The notes: generated by a model from the sequence alone, not told the origin. Shown: positions 22,409 through 31,664, numbered from the stretch's first letter. The stretch is 64,000 nucleotides of DNA from Bradyrhizobium sp. 170 (GCF_023101085.1 NZ_CP064703.1:1798001-1862000), one strand, 5' to 3'. Numbers and translations: made by a program.

Positions 22409-22546
22409 CCCCTGCGCGCGGCGGCTGAGTGATCGGTGGCCGGGACGGAAGAATGACCCGCAGCGCGACCGAACAAAAGAATGAACTTACAGCGGTCCGC
22501 AATCGTCGTCTCGGTCTTGAAGAAATCGCTTGTTCATCTCATCCGT

Positions 22547-22715
22547 CGAGTGCAGCTTGGTCCGGTGCTGCGGTGGGAACGTCATGTAGGCGAGCACGTC
22601 GGTCTCGGCCTCGTCGAGGAAGCCGGCAAGCTTGGGCAGCTTGGGACGGAGCTGGTCGGAGACCTTGCGCCACTGCATTTTAGCGGCCTCGGCATCGTCC
22701 TGGGCAAACGCGGTT
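22547..22715 (-). pseudogene. IS256-family transposase, internal fragment
   Basis: It reads AFAQDDAEAAKMQWRKV, then LPKLAGFLDEAETDVLAYM, then TFPPQHRTKLHST, and is cut by the IS110 end at 22546. It joins in register with 20524-20739. Confidence 0.8.
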
Positions 22716-22944
22716 GCCGGCTGGCAAGCCAGATCGGGACACAGCCAGGGGCTTGCGCGAGTTATCGCAGAACTTCGGCTGGAGTGCTGCGCAGCTTGCC
22801 AGTGAGCTGAAGCTGGAGCGGACGCTGGTTTGGCGAGCGATGAACGATAGGCCTATCACAGAGACTGATGCAGCGCGTCTCATGATTGGATTGGGACGAC
22901 TCTCGGTCGGAGCGGTCGGCTGTCGTGATGGCGCATATGCATGA
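22714..22944 (+). CDS. Small helix-turn-helix-like protein, possibly a fragment
   Basis: The 76-codon frame contains LRELSQNFGWSAAQLASELK followed by LERTLVWRAMNDRPITETDA, which reads like a Cro/C1-type helix-turn-helix. The start is uncertain because the first codons overlap the end of the IS256 remnant. No partner gene is nearby except a decayed DNA methylase. It may be the rest of a larger regulator. Confidence 0.25.
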   Translation: MPAGKPDRDTARGLRELSQNFGWSAAQLASELKLERTLVWRAMNDRPITETDAARLMIGLGRLSVGAVGCRDGAYA

Positions 22945-23021
22945 AATCTGTTGCGTTTGTTGCCGCGTGCAGTTGAGGCATTCGAGGTCGACGACGCGGT
23001 TCGGACAAGGCGGTAGACCTG

Positions 23022-23574
23022 ATGCGCTATATCGTCTCGAAGACCGCGACGCTGCCCTGGCTGGAGAGTTTTGCCGCGCGCATGGCGCCGGGGCCACTCG
23101 CTCTACGATCCGTTCGCCGGCACATGCACCGGTGTCCAGGCATTTCAAGCGGCTGGGCTATCGCATCTTCACGGGGGACGCTTTAAGTCTGTCCCACGCT
23201 ATGCAGGTTGCGACCGTCCGTCTGAACAGGCGGCCCCGACTTCCGCTGACTTTCGACGCTTCGCGCCATCCGCTCACGTCGCGAGCCCACGACGCTCCAG
23301 AGCGTCTTCGCCTATCCGCCGCTGGCGCACCGTGTCAGCTCTCGTTTTGAATTCAACGCTGGTTCGGCCAGGCGTGAGTTTGTGCGTGCGTTCGACGCCT
23401 ATCGGTCGCAAAACCTTCACGTCCTTGTCAGCTACAGTGACACGATTCATTCCGATCGCAGATCTCGCGGGACTCAACGAGAAAGTCCTCGCGGATGTTA
23501 CGGTTTTATCTGAGCGCATTCGACATCATTCCCAAGGAGCGAGTTTGGGCGTTTGGGCTAGTCAGGGGCAGTGA
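23022..23574 (+). pseudogene. D12-class DNA adenine methyltransferase, multiply frameshifted
   Basis: Pieces in several frames follow a Dam/D12 N6-adenine methylase in order: MRYIVSKTATLPWLESFAAR, YDPFAGTCTGVQAF (motif I, SAM binding), FKRLGYRIFTGDALSLSHAM, FNAGSARREFVRAFD then LHVLVSYSDT, and finally FIPIADLAGLNEKVLADV. At least three shifts break it. It would have been an orphan modification enzyme; no restriction partner is visible. Confidence 0.6.
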
Positions 23575-23641
23575 TTGAATTTGTGCTCGTTGCGCGTCCG
23601 TAGAGCTTCACTGGATTATCCGGTCTCACAACCTCATTTGC

Positions 23642-24133
23642 TCATGCGGGGTCATCCTGGCCAATGAGCCGCTTCTCGTAAAAGATCACTGCATATCCGT
23701 GCAACATCCCTTCCCTGCGGCGAACATAGCCAGAGCTCTCATAAAGTCTTTGGGCCCCTACTTGGATCGTTGTTGTGTCGAGCATTATCCATTTGAAACC
23801 GAGAGCAAGAGCTCGCGACTCCAATTCACGAAGAACCCTCCTTCCAAACCCTCGTCGCTGAAAGACGGGGTCGACCCGCATACGTTTAAGTTCTGCGACA
23901 TCATCATCAAAAGGGTTCAGCCCACCCATGGCAGCGAGTCGGGGACCAATATGCGCAACTACGAAGTCTCCGCCCGAGGCGATGTATACTTCCCCGATAT
24001 TGCGTAAATCATCCTCCCAGGCCCCTTCCGGGCCACACACACCAACATCCTGCGATGCGCTTCTGTGCAGATGCCATACATCATCGCTATCCCCAGACTC
24101 GAACCGACGAAGGATCAGTTCGTCTTGAGACAT
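23642..24133 (-). CDS. GNAT-family N-acetyltransferase
   Basis: This 163-residue acyl-CoA-dependent acetyltransferase has the acetyl-CoA binding signature MRVDPVFQRRGFGRRVLREL (V-x-P-x-x-Q-R-R-G-x-G) and the C-terminal LDTTTIQVGAQRLYESSGYV typical of GNAT proteins. The substrate is unknown. It lies 84 bp downstream of the PrnB-like gene on the same strand and may be the third gene of that operon, acting on its product. No ribosome-binding site stands out before the ATG at 24133. Confidence 0.82.
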   Translation of the reverse strand: MSQDELILRRFESGDSDDVWHLHRSASQDVGVCGPEGAWEDDLRNIGEVYIASGGDFVVAHIGPRLAAMGGLNPFDDDVAELKRMRVDPVFQRRGFGRRVLRELESRALALGFKWIMLDTTTIQVGAQRLYESSGYVRRREGMLHGYAVIFYEKRLIGQDDPA

Positions 24134-24217
24134 CGACTATCACCTCTCGACCGGTGTCGGACGCCTGCGCCTCTGGCATCGTTGTCTGCTTTTCGCCACG
24201 CAGAGACCACCGTCAGC

Positions 24218-25396
24218 TTACCGGCGCGCCTCTGTCAACAGCCGCTGAGAAAGGACAGCCTCAACACTTTCCGATACCTCAACTCCGACAACTGGACGAC
24301 CCGGCTCAACCGTATATTTTAAGGCCGTACTACGGTGCATCCGGGTAAACCGATCTAGTGCACAAACACAGGACGTGCGCAGCGTTCCGATTTCGCCGCC
24401 GTGATGCTCCATGACTGGCGAAATGGTCGCAACCCTGGGAAAGTCCGCTTTCCCCTTTAGCCAACTCGGCTTGAGCGGTGCACTCCCTTTGCCTGACGAC
24501 AGCCAGCGGAATACCTCGTGAATGCATCTCTGCGGATAATATTCGGACAGCCGATACAGATCCCTATAAAATTGCGGTTTCTGGTGGAAGAGTTCTTCAC
24601 CGACCAGTAGCACCGAGACCGCCACGATACGGGCCGAGAAGCGGCCGCTTGGACCAAGCGTATTCTTGTAAGGATTCTTTCCGTAAAACACACGAAATTG
24701 GCCAAATAAGTCCGGCGACATATGTTCATAAAAGCGCGTCAGAACATAGTTTGCTGACTCAAGGCGCTCCAGGCATAGCGCGAGACATTGCCCCGCATCC
24801 ACGTCGGCCACATCACGCAACTTAAGCAGAGCGTCCATTGCTGACTGCAATTCGCTCTCGATGATCTGATGGCCCAAGCAAAAATCTCGCTCCTCGACCC
24901 CGGCCGCGCCGAGGCAGTATACGCGTGGATCGTTCTGCAATGGATTCGTAAGGATCATATCTTCATAGGAGAGGACCTCAATGCCAGGCTGCCGTTGACA
25001 ACTTGAGCGCGCAAGGCGGCTCAGTGCCTCTCCCACCGTCAGCTCGGCGTCCACGGGATGAAGGCCGGCAAACGCAGACATCTGATAAGCACAATTTACG
25101 AGATATTGGATGTCTGTCTTAGCGATCTCGAAGTCCGGCTGCGGCAGACTGAGCAGCTGCGCATCATAGTCCGTCTCCGCAATCATCGCGTTGATGCTAC
25201 GCCCAAGAGCCTTAACCGCTTCATCTGGTCGTTCACTGCATTTGATCTCCGCAATGCAGTGCGGCAGTTGATCGGCGACAAAATTGCTGACCGGCCCAAG
25301 CGGGCGTTCTCGCTGCCGGCGATCAATGCTATCGGTCAGATGCGAAAATATGTCCTCCGCCTGGCAGGGCGACCCTTGCGGCGCCCGCGACTTCAT
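24218..25396 (-). CDS. PrnB-like haem protein of the tryptophan/indoleamine dioxygenase superfamily
   Basis: The protein is 392 residues. Segments line up with what I recall of pyrrolnitrin enzyme PrnB: NPLQNDPRVYCLG (N-P-x3-D-x-R-x-Y), RFYEHMSPDLFGQFRVFYG (SP-x2-F..R-x-FY), TLGPSGRFSARI, and a C-terminal ALDRFTRMHRSTALKYT, whose His is the likely haem ligand. PrnB rearranges chlorotryptophan in pyrrolnitrin synthesis; the related IDO/TDO enzymes open indoles. No prnA, C or D homologue is nearby, so the substrate is unknown. Its start overlaps the stop of the radical SAM gene by 4 bp (ATGA), implying coupled translation and a shared pathway. The family call is by recalled motifs, not a search. 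Confidence 0.55.
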   Translation of the reverse strand: MKSRAPQGSPCQAEDIFSHLTDSIDRRQRERPLGPVSNFVADQLPHCIAEIKCSERPDEAVKALGRSINAMIAETDYDAQLLSLPQPDFEIAKTDIQYLVNCAYQMSAFAGLHPVDAELTVGEALSRLARSSCQRQPGIEVLSYEDMILTNPLQNDPRVYCLGAAGVEERDFCLGHQIIESELQSAMDALLKLRDVADVDAGQCLALCLERLESANYVLTRFYEHMSPDLFGQFRVFYGKNPYKNTLGPSGRFSARIVAVSVLLVGEELFHQKPQFYRDLYRLSEYYPQRCIHEVFRWLSSGKGSAPLKPSWLKGKADFPRVATISPVMEHHGGEIGTLRTSCVCALDRFTRMHRSTALKYTVEPGRPVVGVEVSESVEAVLSQRLLTEARR

Positions 25397-26868
25397 CGAA
25401 AAGCAACTTGCATTTCGGCACTTGACCCGTATCGTCCGGCCGGTGAGTAATCATGTTTTTCGAGCAGATCAGTTCGTTTGTCTACTATCCTACTGTCGTT
25501 GTACGCGACCCGCTCAAGTATACTGTTCGAGAAAAATAGCAGCGATACGGCGCCCGAATTGATGGTGCCGGCGGCGGTTAACGAAAGCAGGCCATCGTTT
25601 GAAATGCAGATGAGTCCTGCCTCATTCAAGAGTTCAAGCTCGCGGCCAAAGCATTTCTCGATGGACACCCCAAACTCCCGCTCGAAGCGGGAGAGCAACA
25701 CCCCGCTGCTTCGCAGGGCAAACATTACCGTTCTGCGCATGAGATCATCTTGCGACAGGACAACACCCTTCCACACTGGCTTCTCGCCCGCCTCAACCCT
25801 ATACAGGTAGCGATCCAAATCTGCCTCGTTATAGAACTGGCACTGGCTCATGTAACCAAATCCGGCAACCCCAAACGGGACCAGATTATTGTCGTTCCAG
25901 GAATCGTATTTGCGGCTCTGTTGAACCGAGTGTGGCTGCGGCTGCTTACTCCAATAGAAAATCGGCCCATGGCGATAGCCGAGTTTCGTGAGGATGTGCT
26001 CGGCCATAAAATGCATGATAATGCGCTCCTTAGCCCCGGCAAATTGATATCGTCCCCGAGCCAAATGGCGGGCTACGGGGTCTGTGGATTTAAACATCAA
26101 TGGGAATACATTGAACTTCTCTATTCCCATATCCAGTAAGCCGATAAGTGAGTCGTACCAGCTCCGGAGCGTTTGCTGCGGCAACCCATACATGAGGTCA
26201 AGCGACAGATTCTCAACGCCCATCTCATTCAGTAACTTTACGAGTTGTACTACTTCGTCCACGTGGTGCCCGCGGTTCAATATGCGTAAAATGCTAGGAT
26301 CTAGACTCTGAACGCCCAATACGAAGCGGTTTACGCCGGCTCTAAGCAGTGTGGATATGCGATCTGCAGCGTCCACTTCCTTTGCAAGAGAGGGATGCAA
26401 TTCGAAACTCACCTCCGACTTAGACAAATCAAAGCGCCGGCTAATCATACCAAATAGCGTTTCGAGTTGACGGTTGGTCAAGAACGAGGGAGTGCCGCCT
26501 CCAAAAAAAGCAGTCTCAACAGCTCTGCCAGCCAGCGCCGCGTCCGACCAACTCATCTCTTTATCTAAAGCCGCCAGATAGCGCTCCACTCGCCCGGAAG
26601 ATGGATTGATTTCCTTGGCGAAGTGGCAAAAGGTGCAATACTGATCACAGAAGGGGATGTGAAAATAGAGATCAATTGACGATGTAACCTGGAGCAACAA
26701 CTTTTCGGCGTTCAGGTCGCCCATTGCCTTGAGAGGCGGATATGTGCCGACAAGATAATCGTTGTGCGTATCAAGGTGCAAATTCCGTGACCTCAACATG
26801 TCAAGGTTGATGTCGTACGAGCGGTCGATCGCGAATTCCAAGGCCTCGGAATAGGTCGGCGCGCGCAT
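25393..26868 (-). CDS. HemN/HemW-like radical SAM enzyme
   Basis: The product is 491 residues. The radical SAM cluster motif is CDQYCTFCHF, preceded by LYFHIPF and followed by AFFGGGTPSFLTNRQLETLF, FVLGVQSLDPSILRILNRGH and LMYGLPQQT. All are typical of the coproporphyrinogen oxidase-like group, which includes HemW haem chaperones and class C methyltransferases. A winged-helix-like C-terminus follows. ATG at 26868 is chosen because GAGGAG lies 9 bases upstream; the ORF extends to 27021 without support. It is the first gene of an operon with the PrnB-like gene, so a dedicated role (haem delivery or radical chemistry on the same substrate) is more likely than housekeeping haem synthesis. Confidence 0.82.
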   Translation of the reverse strand: MRAPTYSEALEFAIDRSYDINLDMLRSRNLHLDTHNDYLVGTYPPLKAMGDLNAEKLLLQVTSSIDLYFHIPFCDQYCTFCHFAKEINPSSGRVERYLAALDKEMSWSDAALAGRAVETAFFGGGTPSFLTNRQLETLFGMISRRFDLSKSEVSFELHPSLAKEVDAADRISTLLRAGVNRFVLGVQSLDPSILRILNRGHHVDEVVQLVKLLNEMGVENLSLDLMYGLPQQTLRSWYDSLIGLLDMGIEKFNVFPLMFKSTDPVARHLARGRYQFAGAKERIIMHFMAEHILTKLGYRHGPIFYWSKQPQPHSVQQSRKYDSWNDNNLVPFGVAGFGYMSQCQFYNEADLDRYLYRVEAGEKPVWKGVVLSQDDLMRRTVMFALRSSGVLLSRFEREFGVSIEKCFGRELELLNEAGLICISNDGLLSLTAAGTINSGAVSLLFFSNSILERVAYNDSRIVDKRTDLLEKHDYSPAGRYGSSAEMQVAFR

Positions 26869-27344
26869 TTTTCTAAACTCCTCTAGCTTTCGTGTGAAGG
26901 CAAGCCGCGATGGCAGCTCCGTTCCTCGTGTCACATCGCGCTCTTCAGCTCGGGCTCGATACCGAAGTCGTGCATTTCGATCAAAGGCGCGGATTTGTCG
27001 GCTCCCACTCGAGGTAACCACCGTAGATCAGAACGAGTGTCGCCATCCGCTCGGCGACACGCGCGGGATGATTATGGTTCCGCGAGGAAGACAGATGCCG
27101 TGGCCGAGGCCGAATGTCCTTCGGCGTTGCGAAACGGCACCGAGGAAGGCTTCAGGCGCCGAGGAGTGCGAATACTGCTCGTGGTGCTCCACCTCCGAGT
27201 GTGACCAGCGCCGAGTCGGGCGCCGAGCTCGATCTGCTCCAGCGTGCCATTGAACAACTTCGGTCCGCTCCCCTCTTTCGAAAGGAGGCGGCCATTGCCC
27301 GAGACCAAGCTTGATTTGGTTTCCTTCCGATCCGACGCCGACAT

Positions 27345-27575
27345 TCGCATGCCGCTGCATGCATTCGCCACACAGCCGCCCAAACGTGTCACACTGGTTT
27401 GGATTTGCTCGGGACTAAGCGCGCTGAATGCTAGTCGCGTCTGGTGGTCTTGAGAGTTATCCAACGCGAAGAACGACAGCGGCAACCGCGAGGGACGCGG
27501 CAAAGCCTTAGGCGGGACCGCACTCAACAGCGCAGCGTCCATGGCATTGATTTGGATCAATCGAGCAAGTTTCAT
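27345..27575 (-). pseudogene. C-terminal fragment of a PLP-dependent aminotransferase (MocR-like)
   Basis: The frame reads LPLSFFALDNSQDHQTRLAF then SALSPEQIQTSVTRLGGCV, which resembles the extreme C-terminus of GntR/MocR-type aminotransferase domains (L.LGFA.L.PEQI..GV.RL). Nothing of the catalytic core is present. Confidence 0.4.
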
Positions 27576-27959
27576 TTGAACTCCTGGGCCGGCGAATGCG
27601 AGACCGTCATGGTCGTGCGGATCCTTTACGGTGTCCCAGCAATCCACGTGCCACAAAAGACATTTGCGAGCCTCGCTTGAAGAGGGCAGAACCATGTGCT
27701 TCGCGTCCACCGACGGAATACTCGCGCCTCAGTGTCTGGCCCCAGACATTAACGTCTTCAGCCGGACACGGCTGAACACGACAACGCGGAATGTTGAATG
27801 ACGATGGCGGCCTCTCATGCCGAACTCGAACATCTGCTCCAACGGCGACCTTACGACCGAATCGCTCGGCTGATAAAGGCAGCGTCCCGGCACGTGACGG
27901 ATATGCAAATGAACTCGTCGCTTTCTTGCGGCGGGGTGGCCACGGAGCGGCTTCGATCT
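27576..27959. other. Intergenic stretch, no supported gene
   Basis: No gene or recognisable remnant is visible. The ORFs here lack motifs and mostly overlap each other. Confidence 0.4.
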
Positions 27960-28300
27960 CGTGGCGGCGCTCGGCGCGGACTTCCCAGGCGCGGTGCGCG
28001 TCGTACCGAGCGACGAGGCCCGGCCGCAGCGCGTCGGCGCGGCCGACTCTCCAGTCAAAGTGCCGTGGATCATTCTGCCCGGTTTCATCGATCTCCATGA
28101 CCATCTCACCTGGAATATCCAGCCGCGATGGCTGACCGGCCGGAGTTTAACAACTGCTATGAATGGTAGGATTCCGCGGAACAGGACTGCTTGCTGAACA
28201 ATCCGCACTGCCGGGCAATCCCAACTTTGGCCTGCGAAGCGCAGATTACGCGGAGATCAAGGCACTTGCCGGTGGGGCGACTTCGGTCCTCAGGGATTGC
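27960..28300 (+). pseudogene. Amidohydrolase-family fragment, frameshifted
   Basis: GADFPGAVRVVPSDEARP and then WIILPGFIDLHDHLTWN match the metal-binding start of amidohydrolases (G-F-I-D-x-H-x-H). A second frame continues NNPHCRAIPTLACEAQ and a third YAEIKALAGGATSVL, with the expected spacing. At least two frameshifts are present and the C-terminal two thirds are absent. Confidence 0.6.
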
Positions 28301-28515
28301 TGAGCAGCGATAAGAGCTCTGCAAACCATCCGTGCATGCGGGACTTGCCCGAAATCTGGATAGGGGGTTCCGGCTTCTCGCAACAGCAACCGGTCTCCGA
28401 GCGGCCTTGCGCCGGGAGCCTCCACCTGCACGCACCAAGCCCATTGGCACTTGCTGCGGAAACGCGCGTCTGTGCAAGACAATTCGTCCCAGAAGGGCAG
28501 TAAGGGAACCGCATT

Positions 28516-28958
28516 GTGACAGCTTCTCTTGATGGCGAACTTCGCGACGGCGGCCATCATATGCAGGTCCGCGTCTATTTCGAAGATACTGACTCCGGTC
28601 AGATTGTTTATCACGCAAATTTTTTGCGCTTCATGGAACGCGGTAGAACGAACTACTTGCGCCTGCTCGGAACCACTCAGCAAGCGCTACTCAAAGAAGC
28701 CAAGAACGATGCGCCCGGCTTTGCCTTCGTTGTCCGCTCCATGACGATCGATTTTCTAAAACCGGCGGTCTTGGATGACCTGCTTGATGTCGTGACAGTC
28801 CCGCAAGAGGTGAGGGAGCGTCGATTGCCTTGCTGCAGGAATGCAGGCGCGGAGACGATCTCATAGTCACGGCGCGTGTACGCGTGGCGTTTATTTCAGC
28901 CGGAAAGGCGCAGCGCATCCCGAAGTCGCTGCGGCTCGCAATGGAAGGGCTTAGATAA
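28516..28958 (+). pseudogene. YbgC-type acyl-CoA thioesterase, one frameshift
   Basis: GTG at 28516 gives MTASLDGELRDGGHHMQVRV and then the hot-dog thioesterase core YFEDTDSGQIVYHANFLRFM with the catalytic Asp, and ERGRTNYLRLLG. After QEVRE (about 28815) the frame is lost. One added base restores SIALLQECRRGDDLIVTARV and a normal end at 28958. Intact it would be about 147 residues, typical for YbgC. It stands outside any tol-pal cluster. Confidence 0.65.
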
Positions 28959-29297
28959 ATCTGCCGCCTCGATGCCTCCCGGGGGTAGTCCGGCCTTCTT
29001 GGCCTCGCGCGCAATCTCCGCGGAGAGTTGTTGTATCGGATTATCCTTATCGAGGCCGTCATCCGAAACAGCAGTGATGTCGGCGATCAACCCCACTGCA
29101 GCTTCACCCAGAAAGCTAAAGCTGATATCGGGCTTCTTGCCGGTTGCGAGCGCCTGCTCAGACGTGAGCTTTCCTATTTTGCCAAAAGCATAGAGGAAAA
29201 TTATCTCCCACATCGCTGCCAGTCGGTCGCTACCTGGCTTGTTAAGGCGAGCGGCAGTTTTGTCGCACTGATCATGGTCGAGCACTTCGTAGGTCAT
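28896..29297 (-). CDS. Hypothetical protein, probably 3' truncated
   Basis: From ATG at 29297 (MTYEVLDHDQCDK) it runs through MWEIIFLYAFGKIGKL and ISFSFLGEAAVGLIADITAV then SDDGLDKDNPIQQL. The PDISF...ADITAVSD pattern is reminiscent of nuclease-like folds, but I do not recognise the family. Its last 20 codons are antisense to the thioesterase gene, which suggests the native C-terminus was lost at about 28958. It is followed upstream by another unknown, broken gene on the same strand. Confidence 0.4.
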   Translation of the reverse strand: MTYEVLDHDQCDKTAARLNKPGSDRLAAMWEIIFLYAFGKIGKLTSEQALATGKKPDISFSFLGEAAVGLIADITAVSDDGLDKDNPIQQLSAEIAREAKKAGLPPGGIEAADLSKPFHCEPQRLRDALRLSG

Positions 29298-29586
29298 GAA
29301 GGCGCTGTTGAATTGCCCTCCTGGAAAAGACAAACATGAGAATTCCGAGGCGATTGAGGGTCGGTCAGCTCTGCTGCTGTTTGGAGAAGCGATCCCCATT
29401 CTCAGCTTCCGTCAAAACTGCTTCAAACGGAGGCGGCTTAAAGGGCCTCTTAACGCGCCAAGCCGACTACTGGAGACCTGATTTACTGCGACGTTGACGA
29501 AGCAGATTCAACGATGACCGTGCGGGTTGATGTTGCCGTCAGGCACTTTTTGGTCTGTGGCGAACGGCGAGCTGTTGATTATAACG

Positions 29587-30367
29587 CTACAGGCCGAGTA
29601 GCGCCTTGAACGCGTACCCGAGCAACACGCCCAATGCGGTGACGGTCGCGTTGGCTGCGTTGGCGACGATACCGTCCTTCACTTTTGTCGCATACTGCAC
29701 GACAGTTGGTTTAATCAGATCCACGAGCAGATCGACGCGAACCCGAGCCGATCTTATGAGGCGCCGCGCGGCGGAGATTTCCGCCTCGCGCTGCTCCCTC
29801 TCTGCCGGATCGTCAAAGTCGTTGGCTTCGCGGATGGCTGTTTCAAGTTCCGCCATCGCCCCGTCGGCATCGGTATATTCCTTGCTGTTGTGATTGATAG
29901 TGACGATGCGGTCGGATGCTGGAATGTCGGCAGCATCGAAATGCCGTTCAATGTAGCGTATCAACTCGCGCGTCGTCGGCAGGAAGAGTTGCCGGGATAT
30001 ATCATAGACATAGTATTGTAATCGTTAGCCGTGTACAGGAAGGCGGCACAGAAGTCATACATATCCAGCTCGCATTGCCGAGCGCCCGGAGCAGGGCGAC
30101 GTGCATGGCCAGTCTGTCGGTCTTGTCCTTCGGCCATGCGAGCGTCCCGCTCCCGACCATCGATCCAATCGTCTCCTTGCACTCCGCGTACCATGTCGGA
30201 AAATCGACGCGCTTCTCCAGGTCGGAAACGACGCGGTGCGCTCTTGGCGTGTCGTCGATGTTACGGTGGAAATTCTCCAAATGGTCTTTGAAGAATTGAT
30301 ATTTTGCGCTTGTTACAGCGTCGGTCAGCTCGTTATAGACGGCGCGGAAATTCGAGAAATCGCTCAT
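29587..30367 (-). pseudogene. Hypothetical protein with C-terminal membrane helix, frameshifted twice
   Basis: Three frames join into one protein of about 260 residues. It begins MSDFSNFRAVYNELTDAVTS, continues LDMYDFCAAFLYTANDY and then QLFLPTTRELIRYIERHFDA, and ends in the hydrophobic NATVTALGVLLGYAFKALLG. The joins lie near 30060 and 30005. I do not recognise the family; a coiled, charged region (EREQREAEISAARRL) precedes the membrane segment. Continuity of sense across the shifts is the evidence for one broken gene. Confidence 0.5.
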
Positions 30368-30467
30368 ATTCGCCCTGGCTCAGCAATGGTATGTGGACAA
30401 TACCATGCGAAGGTTTGTGCTACACTGTCTGGTATGAACGAACCATCAGACCATGGACTGAGAATCG

Positions 30468-31664
30468 TCATGAAGGTGGGCCGGGAAGAATCGGGTCTTC
30501 GCCGAACGGGCGGTTGATAATCGACAGCGCATCAGGCGCAGTGAATACGCGGTTGCGGGCATAGCCAGTCCGCTCCACGAGAATCTTGCGCTCGACAAGC
30601 TGCTCCACTGCTTGGGAAGCTGCCTGCACAGTGATGTCGAGAAGCTTAGCCAGGCGCTTCACGGTTAGAACTGGATAATGGGGTAATACATCGAGTGCGC
30701 GAAGGCTGGCAGAGCCCTGCCGGAATTTCCGACGTTCGCGCCACATAGCGCCAAGTGTGGCCAAGGCCTCGCGCGTCTTGAGTAGCTCATCGGTCGTGCC
30801 GACCACTGCATCTGCCATGAACCCCACCGCTTCGTGCCATTCCAGCCGTTGCTGCGCTGCCTTGAGGGAGTCGTAATAAGCCGTCTTGTGGGCCTCGATG
30901 TAGGGCGAGAGATAAAGCGGCATCATTCCCTCTGCCGCCATCATCAGCGGTAACAGCAGACGTCCAACGCGGCCGTTGCCGTCGCGGAATGGATGGACCG
31001 CCTCGAAATGCGCATGCGCCACTGACATGCGCACGATGAAGCTCTGGTACATCGCCTGCATCCCCTCGCAGCGCATGTATTTCACGGTGTCTTCGAGGCA
31101 GGCCGCGATATCGGCAGGTGGCGTTGGATTATAGGTCGAATACGCGATGTCGCCTCTGCCGCCGATCCACACCACCCGCTCTCGGAAATCTCCGGGCTTG
31201 TCCTTATAGTCAGCATCGCCACGCATAACGGCACGATGCAGATCCTGAGTCAGAGCGGTCGTGAACAATTTCAGCTTTTCTTTGCGCGCGCGGGGTAGAA
31301 AATTATCGAGTGCGAGTGCGTAGTCGCGCACTTGCGCGGCGGCTTCGCCCTGCGGGGAATCTTCGCTTTCCTCAACTGACAGCAGTTCGTCGAGTGTGCT
31401 GTTCGTCCCTTCGATCGACGAACTGCTTACAGCCTCGCGCCGGGGCAATATGCGGCTGATGAGATAGGGGTCCTTGAGTTCCGCCGCGAGTGTCTCAATT
31501 CTGACAAGGGCCGCGTCTGCCGGCTTAAGCCGTGCGAGGACCGGACCCACCGCAATCCCCTCCTCGGGCGGTGGCAGTGGAACGACCCCGTAATGGGAGT
31601 CGAACGGCGACGGTAGCCGTTTCAGTCGCTCCCGGATGGCATGGCTGAGATGGTCGCGATTCAT
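30468..31664 (-). CDS. Fic-domain protein (AMPylase-type) with N-terminal inhibitory helix and C-terminal winged helix
   Basis: Fic proteins usually transfer AMP to target hydroxyls. The 398-residue product carries the complete active-site motif HPFRDGNGRVGR. It also has an N-terminal autoinhibitory motif SSSIEGTNSTLDEL (S-x-x-x-E-G), making it a class II Fic that controls itself without a separate antitoxin. The last 100 residues (LTVKRLAKLLDITVQAASQA, VEQLVERKILVERTG) look like a winged helix, so it may bind DNA. ATG at 31664 follows an AAGG. The gene is intact in a region where almost everything else is broken. It has no operon partner. Confidence 0.88.
   Translation of the reverse strand: MNRDHLSHAIRERLKRLPSPFDSHYGVVPLPPPEEGIAVGPVLARLKPADAALVRIETLAAELKDPYLISRILPRREAVSSSSIEGTNSTLDELLSVEESEDSPQGEAAAQVRDYALALDNFLPRARKEKLKLFTTALTQDLHRAVMRGDADYKDKPGDFRERVVWIGGRGDIAYSTYNPTPPADIAACLEDTVKYMRCEGMQAMYQSFIVRMSVAHAHFEAVHPFRDGNGRVGRLLLPLMMAAEGMMPLYLSPYIEAHKTAYYDSLKAAQQRLEWHEAVGFMADAVVGTTDELLKTREALATLGAMWRERRKFRQGSASLRALDVLPHYPVLTVKRLAKLLDITVQAASQAVEQLVERKILVERTGYARNRVFTAPDALSIINRPFGEDPILPGPPS

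Larger units (their letters stand above)
20740..22546 (+). mobile_element. IS110-family element inserted in IS256
   Basis: The flanking IS256 sequence is precisely split: GGATTGGT ends at 20739 and CGAGTGCAG resumes at 22547. This gives an element of about 1.8 kb with no terminal inverted repeats, and a GT dinucleotide at both junctions (20738-20739 and 22545-22546). That is the expected pattern for IS110 recombination at a 2-bp core. It contains a complete transposase and long non-coding ends. Confidence 0.75.
20457..22715 (-). mobile_element. IS256-family remnant, interrupted by an IS110 element
   Basis: The transposase 3' end lies at 20524-20739 and the preceding segment at 22547-22715, with an IS110-type element between them. 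Transposase reading resumes exactly: KLHST on the right and NPIERLNGEIKRRTEV on the left, contiguous in intact IS256 proteins. The left terminal repeat starts at 20457 (GATCGTGTCCC then GCGTGGTGTAACT), like the copy ending at 6027. The 5' half of the transposase is missing beyond about 22715. Confidence 0.8.

Noticed and set aside
26775..26795. Sigma-54-like motif on the minus strand near the radical SAM gene
   Set aside because: The spacing is one base too long and it lies inside the coding region.
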